A DNA stretch of 31,613 bases. Origin: an uncultured Actinomycetes bacterium. GTDB taxonomy: Bacteria > Actinomycetota > Actinomycetes > Nanopelagicales > Nanopelagicaceae. Position 1 is the stretch's first letter; each line of letters starts with the position of its first letter. Shown in pieces: positions 1-7,966 of the stretch. The stretch lies in assembly GCA_903901905.1 (NCBI GenBank), contig CAIUSQ010000217.1, forward strand, positions 1 to 31,613, in the 5' to 3' direction. The notes beneath the pieces were generated by a model. That model made no database searches, was not told the origin of the DNA, and worked only from the letters and a program-made list of their open reading frames with translations. A program made the translations under genes and the position numbers.

Positions 1-2
1 GA

Positions 3-575
3 TTAAACAATATTCTAGATCGCAACTCGGAAATTAAATATTTGCAGCATCAAGGTAAAAGCGTTTTCAGGAAGTTTAAGCCAGATGATGTAAACGAAAC
101 CAAGAAGCTTGCAGAAGGCACTGCACATGAGATTATAAGAAAAAATCTACATTTATCTAAAGTAAAGACCGAAGGGGTTAAGAATCAACGTGAATACCTA
201 AAAATAGCTCTGGCTAAAGGTGAGCAGGTAGGTGCACTTGAAATTTTCTTACGGCAGGAGAGTTTAACCTTGGAAGCAATTATTAATTTATCCTTGGATA
301 GTAACTCTATCTGGCTGGAATCATTGAGTAGGTTAGCAACTGAGCGCATTAAAGAACGTAATCAATTAGTAAAAGACTCTGGAGAACAACTAACATCGCG
401 CGAGATAGAGGTCTTAAACTATCTAGTTTCAGAAAATTCGATCTCATCAATAGGTCAATCCTTGCACATCTCGAAGAATACGATGAAAACTCACCTACGA
501 AACATCTATAGGAAGTTAGGTGTGAATGGAAGACATGAAGCGGCAAAGAAAGCAAAAGAGTTCTTTATTATTTAA
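3..575 (+). CDS. LuxR-family HTH transcriptional regulator, C-terminal part (5' truncated by window edge)
   Basis: The frame is open from the first bases of the window through a TAA at 573-575, so the N-terminus lies outside; a TTG at 42 is unlikely to be the true start. The last 60 or so residues are a LuxR-type DNA-binding domain: LTSREIEVL, then the helix-turn-helix around SIGQSLHISKNTMKTHLRNI and a final YRKLGVNGRHEA. The helical segment before it resembles the tail of large multidomain (LAL/MalT-like) regulators, but the sensor part is not visible, so the ligand cannot be inferred. The gene converges on the CoA-transferase gene with no spacing: the stop codons are adjacent (573-575 and 576-578) and no terminator hairpin is seen between them. 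Regulation of the neighbouring operon by this protein is possible but unsupported. Confidence 0.85.
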   Translation, partial: LNNILDRNSEIKYLQHQGKSVFRKFKPDDVNETKKLAEGTAHEIIRKNLHLSKVKTEGVKNQREYLKIALAKGEQVGALEIFLRQESLTLEAIINLSLDSNSIWLESLSRLATERIKERNQLVKDSGEQLTSREIEVLNYLVSENSISSIGQSLHISKNTMKTHLRNIYRKLGVNGRHEAAKKAKEFFII

Positions 576-1817
576 CTAGATGGTTTTCGAGTTTCGCAAC
601 TCTTCGATTTCAGATGAAGAAAAACCAAATTCAGCCAAAATCTCATCAGTATGTTGCCCATGTAGTGGTGGTGCGGTTCGAATTGATGCTGGAGTCTTGC
701 TAAGTTTATATGGCAAGCCCATTAATTTTAGAGCTCCGATAGGACTTTCGACTTCCACCACCATATTATTATGGACGGCTTGTGGATCTTTGAAAGCCTC
801 TTCAAAGGAATTTACAGGAGCAACAAAAAGATCTTCTGGCTCCATCAAACTTATCCACTCTTGTGTTGTTTTTTTACTCAGCGCTAATTCCAAAATTTCA
901 GAAAATTCTTTTCGGTTGTCGAATCTTGGCCAATATGAAGAGAACTTAGGGTCGACGGAAAGATCGTCAATCCCTATTATCTTGCTTAATGCCTTTATCT
1001 GTCGCCCACTTGATAATGCAATATGACCGTCCTTGGTTTTATAGAATCCATATGGTGGAGGCGTATAAGGACTTGCGTGAGTTTTTGGACTCCGCCTTGG
1101 TTCTCCAATGTCTGTATTCAAATAGTGAACGCCCCATTCGGCTAAAGCTGCTAAAGCACTATCAAATAGGCAAACATTGACGCGCTGTCCTTCTCCTGTC
1201 TTAGCGCGATGATTCAAAGCGCAGGCAACTGCGAATGCGCCGTTCATTGCTCCAAGAGTGTCAGCAATTGCAGTACCCACTGGAACAGGATTCCCATCGC
1301 TATCGCCATTGATGTAACCCCAACCTGTTAGTCCTTCAATTAAAACGTCCTGGCCTGGCCTGCGCACATACGGTCCATCTGGTCCATATCCTGTGGCTGA
1401 TGCATAAATAATTGAAGGATTAATTTCAGCACAGCGCTCGTAACCAACGCCAAGTCGATCCATAACACCTGGTCTAAAATTTTCATACACCACGTCGACA
1501 GAGAGTATTAAGCGCTCGATCATTGCCAACGCGCCAGGTGATTTTAGATCCAAAGTAATGCTGCGCTTATTTCTATTACAAGCAAGAAATCCAGCAGAGT
1601 AAACCTTGGAATCTTCATGGTCTTTTCCATAGTTACCCTTTTCGCCATAACGATCATCTGGCCGACCATCTGGTGTCAAAGAGTCTCTGCGCTCAACCTT
1701 AATTACATCGGCACCCATATCCGCCAACATTTGCGTTGCATATGGACCTTGCATTCGCTCAGTAAAATCCAAAATCTTGATACCACTTAGTGGACCTTTT
1801 GAAGTCATATTTTTCAC
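576..1817 (-). CDS. class III (CaiB/BaiF/Frc) CoA-transferase, copy 1
   Basis: Transfers CoA between carboxylic acids, so it would activate an imported acid for catabolism in the cytoplasm. The protein has 413 residues, usual for the family. It opens with the nucleotide-binding element LSGIKILDFTE...GADVIKVER, followed by NRNKRSI, ENFRPGVMDRLG, and RRPGQD, where Asp157 is the expected catalytic aspartate. The C-terminal half carries PPPYGFYKTKDGHIAL and APVNSFEEA. It is a clear paralogue of the CoA-transferase at 7963-9177. It is the last gene of the long operon, 15 bases after the DppB gene. The GTG at 1817 is only 2 bases from a GAGAG element; the ATG at 1808 is 11 bases away and is an alternative start. 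The acid substrate cannot be read from sequence. Confidence 0.9.
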   Translation of the reverse strand: MKNMTSKGPLSGIKILDFTERMQGPYATQMLADMGADVIKVERRDSLTPDGRPDDRYGEKGNYGKDHEDSKVYSAGFLACNRNKRSITLDLKSPGALAMIERLILSVDVVYENFRPGVMDRLGVGYERCAEINPSIIYASATGYGPDGPYVRRPGQDVLIEGLTGWGYINGDSDGNPVPVGTAIADTLGAMNGAFAVACALNHRAKTGEGQRVNVCLFDSALAALAEWGVHYLNTDIGEPRRSPKTHASPYTPPPYGFYKTKDGHIALSSGRQIKALSKIIGIDDLSVDPKFSSYWPRFDNRKEFSEILELALSKKTTQEWISLMEPEDLFVAPVNSFEEAFKDPQAVHNNMVVEVESPIGALKLMGLPYKLSKTPASIRTAPPLHGQHTDEILAEFGFSSSEIEELRNSKTI

Positions 1818-1832
1818 ATCTCTCTTTCTGAA

Positions 1833-2771
1833 CTAATAATTTGATGTACGTGCATCTATTTTTGCATACAGTAGATCAACTATTAAATTGACCAGTACAA
1901 CCATTAAGGCGATTACTAAGACGCAGGGAATCACTAAAGGCAAATCTCTTCTTGTAATTGCTTGGATGAAGAGACTTCCAATACCTGGCCAAGCAAAGAT
2001 AGTTTCAACAACGACAGCTCCATTGAGCAAACTAGTTAGCTCGTCCCCACTTACAGTGATAAATGAAATTAGACTGTTTTTCATTGCATGCCTTCTAACG
2101 ATCCTAAATTCAGACATGCCTTGGGCACGTAGCGTTGTTATGTAGGGTTTGCTCATCTCTTCAAGTAATGAAGACCGAGCAACTTGGGATAGACGTCCAA
2201 TAGGTCTAAACGCCAAAGTAAGTAAAGGTAAAATAATGTATTTGGGGGAATTAAATCCAGAAGTTGGAAGCAATCCAAACTGCACTGCAACTATCAAGAT
2301 AAGCATCAAGCCAAGCCAAAAATCTGCTATCGAAACTCCCGCTAGGGACAAGGTAGACAAGACGTTGTCAATTAACTTTCCAGGTCTCAAAACTGAAATG
2401 ACAGCCAATGCAATAGCCATAGGTACTGCAAATCCCAATGTTGCGAATGAAAGAAGAATTGTATTTGGCAATCGGTCTAAAACTAGAGGCAGTGCTGGGA
2501 CCCCTTGCCAAAAGGAGTTCCCAAAATCACCTTGAAGCCATCCCGTGAGGTCTCGCAAAAACCGCTCGGCCATAGGGTCATCTAGCCCAAATTTCATTCT
2601 TGTTGCAGCAATTAACTCAGGCCCCGCTTCAACAGGAAGTAGCAATCTTACTGGGTCGCCAATTTGATTTACTATAACCCAAACTATTGTTAAGACCGCG
2701 AGAATTACTGCCGCAGAATAACAAGCTCTTTTAAAAATGAAGCGGAAAAGTGGCATCATCAAACCTCTCAA
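1833..2771 (-). CDS. Dpp/Opp-type ABC transporter permease, DppB family
   Basis: Membrane permease subunit of a peptide/nickel-type importer. It has an N-terminal TM helix (FIFKRACYSAAVILAVLTIVW), a periplasmic-side loop ending in GDFGNSFWQG, and then five more predicted helices. The cytoplasmic EAA loop (RAQGMSEFRIVRRHAMKNSL) contacts an ATPase, and the family motif VVETIFAWPGIGSLF follows. It is unusual that the DppB gene is near the operon's 3' end, about 8 kb from its DppC partner (10634-11527). The TTG at 2771 overlaps the upstream TGA by 4 bases, but a GAGAGG element inside this stretch sits 4-7 bases before ATGs at 2759 and 2756, so the real start may be one of those. It probably works with the binding protein at 3661 and the ATPases at 6093 and 6935. 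Confidence 0.9.
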   Translation of the reverse strand: MRGLMMPLFRFIFKRACYSAAVILAVLTIVWVIVNQIGDPVRLLLPVEAGPELIAATRMKFGLDDPMAERFLRDLTGWLQGDFGNSFWQGVPALPLVLDRLPNTILLSFATLGFAVPMAIALAVISVLRPGKLIDNVLSTLSLAGVSIADFWLGLMLILIVAVQFGLLPTSGFNSPKYIILPLLTLAFRPIGRLSQVARSSLLEEMSKPYITTLRAQGMSEFRIVRRHAMKNSLISFITVSGDELTSLLNGAVVVETIFAWPGIGSLFIQAITRRDLPLVIPCVLVIALMVVLVNLIVDLLYAKIDARTSNY

Positions 2772-3565
2772 TAATTCCCTAGCTTCTTGGATTTCACTGC
2801 ATCATCATCAGGCTTTTTCTTAGCAAGAGTCAGCTGCAGTTTGGCAGCCCATGCGAATAAACCTGCATCAGAGAAAACAGTTATGAAATCAAAGCCCTTT
2901 TCTAGATAAAAACGCGCTCCATCGCCGTCACCACACTGGATACCCACTGGAATTCTATGACGTCTTGCAGCACTAACAATTTCGTCAATTGTCTGGGCAA
3001 TTTTAGGATCACTACTTCCAGGTGGAAATCCCAAAGAAAGAGCTAAATCACTTGGTCCAATATATATTGCATCTAGACCGGTTACTGAAAGAATTTCATC
3101 TAAATTCTCGAGTGATTCAATAGTCTCAATCATCAAAATGCAGGCAACTTTCTCAAGTTCCCGTGGATCTGTTGAGCCAATCATGTCGCGTGCACGAATC
3201 GGTCCATATGAACGGTGGCCATATGGTGGGTACCGGCATGCATCAATTGCTGCTATAGCTTCCTTGGCATTATTAATCATAGGAACAACAATTCCAAGTG
3301 CGCCAGCGTCAAGAGCGGACATAATCGCTGCGGGTTCATTCCAGCGTGAACGAACAATTGGAATTGATCCGGATGCAGCGATTCCTTGCAACATACTTAT
3401 TGAAGATGAATCATCGATCATGCCATGCTGAAGATCTACACAGACGTAATCTAATCCCTGTCTTCCTGCAATCTCAGCCATGAGTGAACTCGGCAGTGTG
3501 CACCAACTTCCAAGCAATTGACGTCCATTTGCCCAAGCATCTGTGAGCGGATTCGTATATGTCAC
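2768..3565 (-). CDS. HpcH/HpaI-family aldolase (2-oxo-4-hydroxy-acid aldolase type)
   Basis: Likely a class II, divalent-metal aldolase cleaving a 4-hydroxy-2-oxo acid to pyruvate and an aldehyde. At 265 residues it has normal HpaI/GarL/RhmA length. Visible active-site elements: Asp44 and His47 in VDLQHG, Arg72 in VRSRWNEP, the metal ligands Glu147 (MIETIES) and Asp173 (IYIGPSD), plus RYPPYGHRSYGP. These correspond to the HpaI residues Asp42, His45, Arg70, Glu149 and Asp175. It is closer to HpaI/GarL aldolases than to CitE/malyl-CoA lyases. It lies 95 bases downstream of the binding-protein gene, across a strong hairpin, and overlaps DppB by 4 bases. The operon also has an aldehyde dehydrogenase (9174-10637), which could oxidise the aldehyde product; that pairing is inference. 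Confidence 0.85.
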   Translation of the reverse strand: MTYTNPLTDAWANGRQLLGSWCTLPSSLMAEIAGRQGLDYVCVDLQHGMIDDSSSISMLQGIAASGSIPIVRSRWNEPAAIMSALDAGALGIVVPMINNAKEAIAAIDACRYPPYGHRSYGPIRARDMIGSTDPRELEKVACILMIETIESLENLDEILSVTGLDAIYIGPSDLALSLGFPPGSSDPKIAQTIDEIVSAARRHRIPVGIQCGDGDGARFYLEKGFDFITVFSDAGLFAWAAKLQLTLAKKKPDDDAVKSKKLGNY

Positions 3566-3610
3566 TCTTGATTCCCCTTTTCTATAAATTGTAGTTTTGA
3601 AGAATTAGTG

Positions 3611-3652
3611 AATTGCTTGGCCGATAACTTTTAGGTCATCGGCCAAGCAATT
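3611..3652 (-). terminator. perfect 15-bp hairpin between binding-protein gene and aldolase gene
   Basis: AATTGCTTGGCCGAT at 3611-3625 pairs perfectly with ATCGGCCAAGCAATT at 3638-3652, leaving a 12-base loop. Read on the minus strand it begins 8 bases after the binding-protein stop codon. No U-tract follows the stem, so it is more likely a partial terminator or an mRNA 3'-end stabiliser than a full stop. Such hairpins commonly raise binding-protein levels over those of downstream genes in ABC operons. Confidence 0.7.
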
Positions 3653-3660
3653 CGGGTCAA

Positions 3661-5247
3661 TTAGCTATTGAATGAAATCTCTTTTAACAAGATGAATCCA
3701 TCCATGCGAGGTGTCCATTTGATCTTTGCAGACAATCCAAAGTAGAACAGTGGCTGTCCTACTGGAATTACGGCAACATCGTTATATACAAATGCTGCAA
3801 TTGCTGCCAGCTTTGTATCGCGATCTTGTCCGGTTGCCTGGAGCGCTTCTTTATACAAAGCGTCGACCTTTGGGTTGCAATATGCTGAAACTGGTCCATT
3901 ACATGCGTAATAGCTACCAACGCTTGCTGAATAATCCATTAGCTCATTGCCATGGAACCAGAAGCCAGCCCAACCACGGTCCTTAGGAATATTCTTGTAT
4001 CCCATAGTCCATTGCTTCTCAGCAGCTGCTGTATCAAGCATGGTTGTCTTTGCATTCAAGCCAATAGCATTAAATGCATCAGCTATATAAGTGAGTGCTT
4101 CTTGTCCGTTTGCGACATAACCTGTACGTGCTGCAACGGTAATTGGAGCACTTACATTTACGCCAGCTGCTTTAGCTTCGGCAATAAGTGCCTTTGCCTT
4201 TTCAACATCTTTCGCAAATGGTACAAGGTCATCGTTGTAGCCCAATGCTGATGGCCCAACAATTTGTGGCACTGGGTCTCCGCCACCGATTAGGTCCATA
4301 ACTTCTTGCTTATCAAAAGCAAGAGCCATAGCGGTACGTACACGAAGATCCTTCATAGCTGGGTGCACGTTGTCGAGTCGAAGTATTCCTGTTTCTACAG
4401 TTGCTCCGCCTAAACAGACAACAACTCCTGCATCACAGTCTTCTGGAGAGATCCAGCGACTGAAGTCAGCTTCACCGGCTTCAACCATGGCTGAACGAAC
4501 AGTTTGTTCAGTTCTAAACACGTATGTTGCTTTAGCGATTGACTGCTTACCTTTTGCATCATCAGGTGATGAGATTCCCCACCAGTCTGTGTTCTGCTCA
4601 AGCACAATGCTCTCACCGCGTGTCCATGATGTTAGCTTGTAAGGACCAGTTCCAATTGGATTGGTCTCATATGAAGCTGGATCTGCTGCAATTGCAGCTG
4701 CTTGAGGAATAGTTACAAAATATAGGCGCAAATCCAAAATTGGATCTGGGTCTACCGTTGCAACATTGAGCAAGTACTCACTTACAGCACTTGCTGTGGT
4801 CTGAGAACCAAGGAAATTTCTCATTGGGAATGCATTAGCTTCACTCAGAACATAATTTAAGCCAGCAGCAGCTGCCTCGGCATTAAATGGAGTTCCGTCA
4901 GTGAAAGTCACGCCTTCACGCAATGTAAATTGCCAATTCTTTGGATCAACTTGCTCCCATGAAGTAGCTAATTCTCCTACTAACTCATTTGAGACTGGAT
5001 CTCTATTAACGAGGGCTTCTCCAATATTTCTCAAAATTGGGTGGCCATCATTGGAGTATGCATTCCAGCTTGCAAGAGATCTTGGCTCTTCAGGAAGTAC
5101 AATTGTTATTTCACTTGTTGCAGACTCTCCGCCAGAAGAACATCCTGTCAGAACGAGTGCAGCGGCGAGAGCTAATACTAGGCGCTTGCTCAACCTAGTG
5201 AAACCTCTCTCTTTGTGATTCATCATCATCGATTTACTCACCTTCAT
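3661..5247 (-). CDS. ABC transporter substrate-binding lipoprotein, family 5 (DppA/OppA type)
   Basis: Extracytoplasmic solute receptor of the Dpp-type importer. A positively charged n-region (NHKERGFTRLSKR) and hydrophobic stretch lead to the lipobox LTGC, so the mature protein should be lipid-anchored at that Cys. The SBP_bac_5 fold is shown by EPRSLASWNAYSNDG, LATSWEQVDPKNWQFTLREGVTFTDGTPFNAE, NPIGTGPYKLTSW, a long lobe 2 and a short C-terminal return. Three starts are possible: ATG 5277, ATG 5247 (AGGAG 5 bases upstream, chosen) and ATG 5229 (AGGTGAG 7 bases upstream). It is preceded by two palindromes and followed by a hairpin, which together isolate it from its neighbours and suggest separately tuned expression. 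Despite family labels, the ligand may not be a peptide; the gene context points to an organic acid or derivative. Confidence 0.9.
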   Translation of the reverse strand: MKVSKSMMMNHKERGFTRLSKRLVLALAAALVLTGCSSGGESATSEITIVLPEEPRSLASWNAYSNDGHPILRNIGEALVNRDPVSNELVGELATSWEQVDPKNWQFTLREGVTFTDGTPFNAEAAAAGLNYVLSEANAFPMRNFLGSQTTASAVSEYLLNVATVDPDPILDLRLYFVTIPQAAAIAADPASYETNPIGTGPYKLTSWTRGESIVLEQNTDWWGISSPDDAKGKQSIAKATYVFRTEQTVRSAMVEAGEADFSRWISPEDCDAGVVVCLGGATVETGILRLDNVHPAMKDLRVRTAMALAFDKQEVMDLIGGGDPVPQIVGPSALGYNDDLVPFAKDVEKAKALIAEAKAAGVNVSAPITVAARTGYVANGQEALTYIADAFNAIGLNAKTTMLDTAAAEKQWTMGYKNIPKDRGWAGFWFHGNELMDYSASVGSYYACNGPVSAYCNPKVDALYKEALQATGQDRDTKLAAIAAFVYNDVAVIPVGQPLFYFGLSAKIKWTPRMDGFILLKEISFNS

Positions 5248-5298
5248 CCCATCTCCTAGTAATTCGGGGCTGAACATTTCTGTTCGACTCCTTCACAT

Positions 5299-5316
5299 TC
5301 ACATTCATGAATGTGA
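5299..5316. promoter_or_regulatory. perfect 18-bp palindrome upstream of binding-protein gene
   Basis: TCACATTCATGAATGTGA is perfectly self-complementary. It lies in the only sizeable gap between the enoyl-CoA hydratase and binding-protein genes, 52 bases upstream of the chosen start. It could be an operator for an unidentified regulator or an mRNA hairpin; no other copy was noticed. Confidence 0.5.
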
Positions 5317-5320
5317 TTTC

Positions 5321-5339
5321 CTGATTCGTCACGAATCAG
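5321..5339 (-). repeat. inverted repeat spanning the stop codon of the enoyl-CoA hydratase gene
   Basis: CTGATTCGT and ACGAATCAG (9-base arms, one central base) straddle the TGA stop at 5329-5331. With the palindrome 4 bases away it forms two tandem hairpins at the hydratase/binding-protein boundary. No strong U-run follows, so a transcript-processing or attenuation role is as likely as termination. Confidence 0.5.
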
Positions 5340-6096
5340 AAAATTTCTGTGTTGCTTCTGCGTAAGAAGCTTGTGAATGGCATGCATCTCCTGCCAACAT
5401 TTGAAATGCACCAACAAGGCTGTTGTGTGAAATCGGTTCGGGAGTTAAGGCCACTTTTGCCAAACGTACGGCCAGAGGACTCAATCGCGACAAGTTTTTT
5501 GCGAGCGCATTCGTAGCTTCACTTAGCTCTTCAATTGGAACATTTTGAGATATGAGGCCCCTAAAAAAAGCCTCCTCGGCATCAATTCGCCGCGCAGTCA
5601 AAATCCATTCTTTTGCAACACCACGGCCAACAACTTCTGGCAGACGTTGTAAGCCTCCAGATCCTGGCAAACTTCCCAGACCAACTTCAGGGAAACCAAA
5701 TATTGCATTGTTTGCTGCGATCCTTATGTCACATGCCAAAGCCAATTCCAACCCCCCGCCCAGGCAATACCCATGGATTGAGGCAATGGTTGGCTTCTTA
5801 CAAGCAGCTATGCGATTCTTAGTAGAAAAATCTAGCTCTACATATTTTTGTTCTGCAATCCCAGAGAGTTGGCCAATTTCTTTTAAGTCCGACCCAGTAC
5901 TAAAAGCCCTACCTTCTCCCTTGAAGACAACAACCTTGATTGACTCTGTGTCATCAACCTCGTCAATAATCGAAACAATGGCTCTATGTACATTTGAATC
6001 CATGGCATTTAAAGATTTCGGCCTAGACAATGTAATGGTGGCAACATTGTCTGTGACTTCAAATTGAACGCCTTCATAAGCATCTTTTTTTGTCAT
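5329..6096 (-). CDS. enoyl-CoA hydratase/isomerase family protein
   Basis: Crotonase-fold enzyme acting on a CoA thioester in the cytoplasm. Its 255 residues match the usual length. The oxyanion-hole elements are GRAFSTGSDLKE (residues 62-73) and HGYCLGGGLELALACDIRIA (108-127). Both acid residues of true hydratases are present: Glu117 after the GGG and Glu137 in GFPEVGLGSLPGSGG. This favours hydration of an enoyl-CoA over the hydrolase or decarboxylase branches. It overlaps the upstream ATPase gene by 4 bases, so it is translationally linked to transporter genes. With two CoA-transferases in the same operon it most likely acts on the CoA ester of the imported acid; the chain is not identifiable. 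Confidence 0.9.
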   Translation of the reverse strand: MTKKDAYEGVQFEVTDNVATITLSRPKSLNAMDSNVHRAIVSIIDEVDDTESIKVVVFKGEGRAFSTGSDLKEIGQLSGIAEQKYVELDFSTKNRIAACKKPTIASIHGYCLGGGLELALACDIRIAANNAIFGFPEVGLGSLPGSGGLQRLPEVVGRGVAKEWILTARRIDAEEAFFRGLISQNVPIEELSEATNALAKNLSRLSPLAVRLAKVALTPEPISHNSLVGAFQMLAGDACHSQASYAEATQKFSDS

Positions 6097-6935
6097 GGCT
6101 GCTCCTTCAATTTGGACAATTTTCTCTCAATAAGTCTTGCTCTTTCAGAGATCGGATCAGGCTCGGGCACAATCGCAATTAGGGATTGGGTGTATGGATG
6201 TTGTGGATTCTCATAAATTTGAGACCTGTCACCAATTTCCCTAATTTTTCCACTCTCCATAACTGCAATTCGTGTACATAAATGTCGAACCGTCGCTAAA
6301 TCGTGTGCAATAAAAAGAATAGTGAGTCCCAATTCTTCTTTCATTTTTTGAAGCAAGTTCAAAATTTGTGCTTGAATTGAAACGTCAAGTGAAGCAACTG
6401 GCTCATCACATATGAGCAACTTTGGCTTTACCGCCAGTGCGCGGGCAATTCCGATGCGCTGGCGCTCTCCACCAGAGAATGCTCTAGGGAAGCGATTGAA
6501 ATGGTCTGGGCGTAAACCAACCAATTCCATCATCTCAATAACTTCGTTTCGAAGCTCTTGTTTGGAAATTTTGGGATTATGAATCTCAATCCCCTCCCCA
6601 ATAATGTCACCGACTTTCATGCGTGGATCAAGAGATGAATAAGGGTCTTGGAAAACAATTTGCGCGTCTTTACGAAAACTCTTTAATTCATTCTTATTCA
6701 TTTCGAGTACATTTGCTCCTTGAAAACTCACTTTCCCGCTTGTGGGTTTCAATAAATGCAAAATGCAACGTGCAGTAGTTGACTTACCCGATCCAGATTC
6801 ACCAACTAGACCCAGCGCTTCTCCCTCAAATACTTGAAAACTAATGTCATCAATAGCTCGTGGAACACCGTTCTTTTTATCTCCTTTAAACGGAAACTCT
6901 TTTACAAGATTTTCTACATCAAGTATTGGTTGCAT
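6093..6935 (-). CDS. Dpp/Opp-type ABC transporter ATP-binding protein, DppF family
   Basis: Cytoplasmic ATPase of the importer. Walker A is [10 protein letters not shown], the Q-loop is VFQDPYSSLDPR, the ABC signature is FSGGERQRIGIARAL, Walker B is LLICDEPVASLD, and the switch histidine is in FIAHDLATVRH. At 280 residues it is shorter than typical DppF/OppF proteins (about 320-330). It ends soon after HPYTQSLIAIVPEPDP and lacks the Cys-rich C-terminal oligopeptide-type extension that its partner at 6935-7966 keeps. It overlaps the DppD stop by one base (TAATG) and the enoyl-CoA hydratase start by four. Confidence 0.92.
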   Translation of the reverse strand: MQPILDVENLVKEFPFKGDKKNGVPRAIDDISFQVFEGEALGLVGESGSGKSTTARCILHLLKPTSGKVSFQGANVLEMNKNELKSFRKDAQIVFQDPYSSLDPRMKVGDIIGEGIEIHNPKISKQELRNEVIEMMELVGLRPDHFNRFPRAFSGGERQRIGIARALAVKPKLLICDEPVASLDVSIQAQILNLLQKMKEELGLTILFIAHDLATVRHLCTRIAVMESGKIREIGDRSQIYENPQHPYTQSLIAIVPEPDPISERARLIERKLSKLKEQP

Positions 6936-7966
6936 TATCGACTCCCATTTTTCTGACTGAGGAGTTCGCTGTGATGGCAGGCCGAGAGATGATTACCGCT
7001 CGTAGGTATTTGTAAAGTTGGCTTCAATTCAGCACACTCACTTGATGCATAGGTACAACGAGGATGAAAAGGGCAACCTGGAGGAATATCTGTTGGGGCT
7101 GGTGGCTTACCTTTAATCGCAGTAAGTGATTTAAGAACTGGGCCACGAATGCGTGGGATTGAACCTAATAGACCCAATGTGTAAGGGTGTATTGAGCGAT
7201 AATAAATTTCATCAGTTTTAGCTGATTCAACGATATTGCCTGCATACATAACATGCACATCCTCAGCAAATCCTGCCATTATCGATAAATCGTGAGTAAT
7301 GAAAATAACTGCTGTTCCTTGCTCCTCTGTTAGCTTGTTGAATAAGTCAATTACTTGTGCCTGCACTCTCACATCCAGAGAAGTAGTTGGCTCATCTGCA
7401 ATTACAAGAGACGGCTCACCAATGAGCGCCATGGCAATCATTGCTCTTTGACGCATTCCACCTGAAAATTGGTGAGGGTAATCGTTATATCTGCGTTGAG
7501 GATCCTTTATCCCAACTCGGTCAAGAATATCTAAAGTCTTTTTCTTGGCCTCGGCTGCTTTTACATTTCTTAAGCGAAGAACCTGACTAACTTGATCACC
7601 TATCGTGCGAATTGGATCTAGAGCCGATAGAGGATCTTGAAAAACATAGGATATGTCCCACCCTCGCAGCTTTCGATAATGATCTTCCTCTAATTCCAAC
7701 AGATTTGTTCCTCGAAAAATTATTTCTCCACTGATATCGGCGCCACGTAAAATTCCCATGAGAGCCTGTGCCGCAACAGATTTTCCTGAACCAGACTCAC
7801 CAACAATTCCGATTCGTTGACCAGTCTGCACGCTGAAATTCAGATCATTAACCGCCAACACTCTTCCATTGACAGTTTCAAAGCTAACTTTCAAATTCTT
7901 AACTTCTAACAGAGGTGCCCCTGCATGTGTTGGTGCAACTTTACTTTCAATTTTATTACCAATCAT
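6935..7966 (-). CDS. Dpp/Opp-type ABC transporter ATP-binding protein, DppD family
   Basis: Second ATPase subunit of the importer, pairing with DppF. It shows Walker [18 protein letters not shown]-loop [11 protein letters not shown], signature [15 protein letters not shown], Walker B LVIADEPTTSLD and the His switch ITHDLSIM. The C-terminal oligopeptide-transporter extension is complete, with the Cys pattern PPGCPFHPRCTYASSEC...CHH; in some family members these cysteines bind an iron-sulphur cluster. The 343-residue length is normal. It overlaps the upstream CoA-transferase gene by 4 bases and the DppF gene by 1, so transporter and enzyme genes are translationally coupled. Confidence 0.92.
   Translation of the reverse strand: MIGNKIESKVAPTHAGAPLLEVKNLKVSFETVNGRVLAVNDLNFSVQTGQRIGIVGESGSGKSVAAQALMGILRGADISGEIIFRGTNLLELEEDHYRKLRGWDISYVFQDPLSALDPIRTIGDQVSQVLRLRNVKAAEAKKKTLDILDRVGIKDPQRRYNDYPHQFSGGMRQRAMIAMALIGEPSLVIADEPTTSLDVRVQAQVIDLFNKLTEEQGTAVIFITHDLSIMAGFAEDVHVMYAGNIVESAKTDEIYYRSIHPYTLGLLGSIPRIRGPVLKSLTAIKGKPPAPTDIPPGCPFHPRCTYASSECAELKPTLQIPTSGNHLSACHHSELLSQKNGSR

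Noticed and set aside
7735..7742. TGATATCG-like string, also seen near 25268
   Set aside because: Both lie inside coding sequence and lack the second half of the operator-like palindrome; treated as chance.
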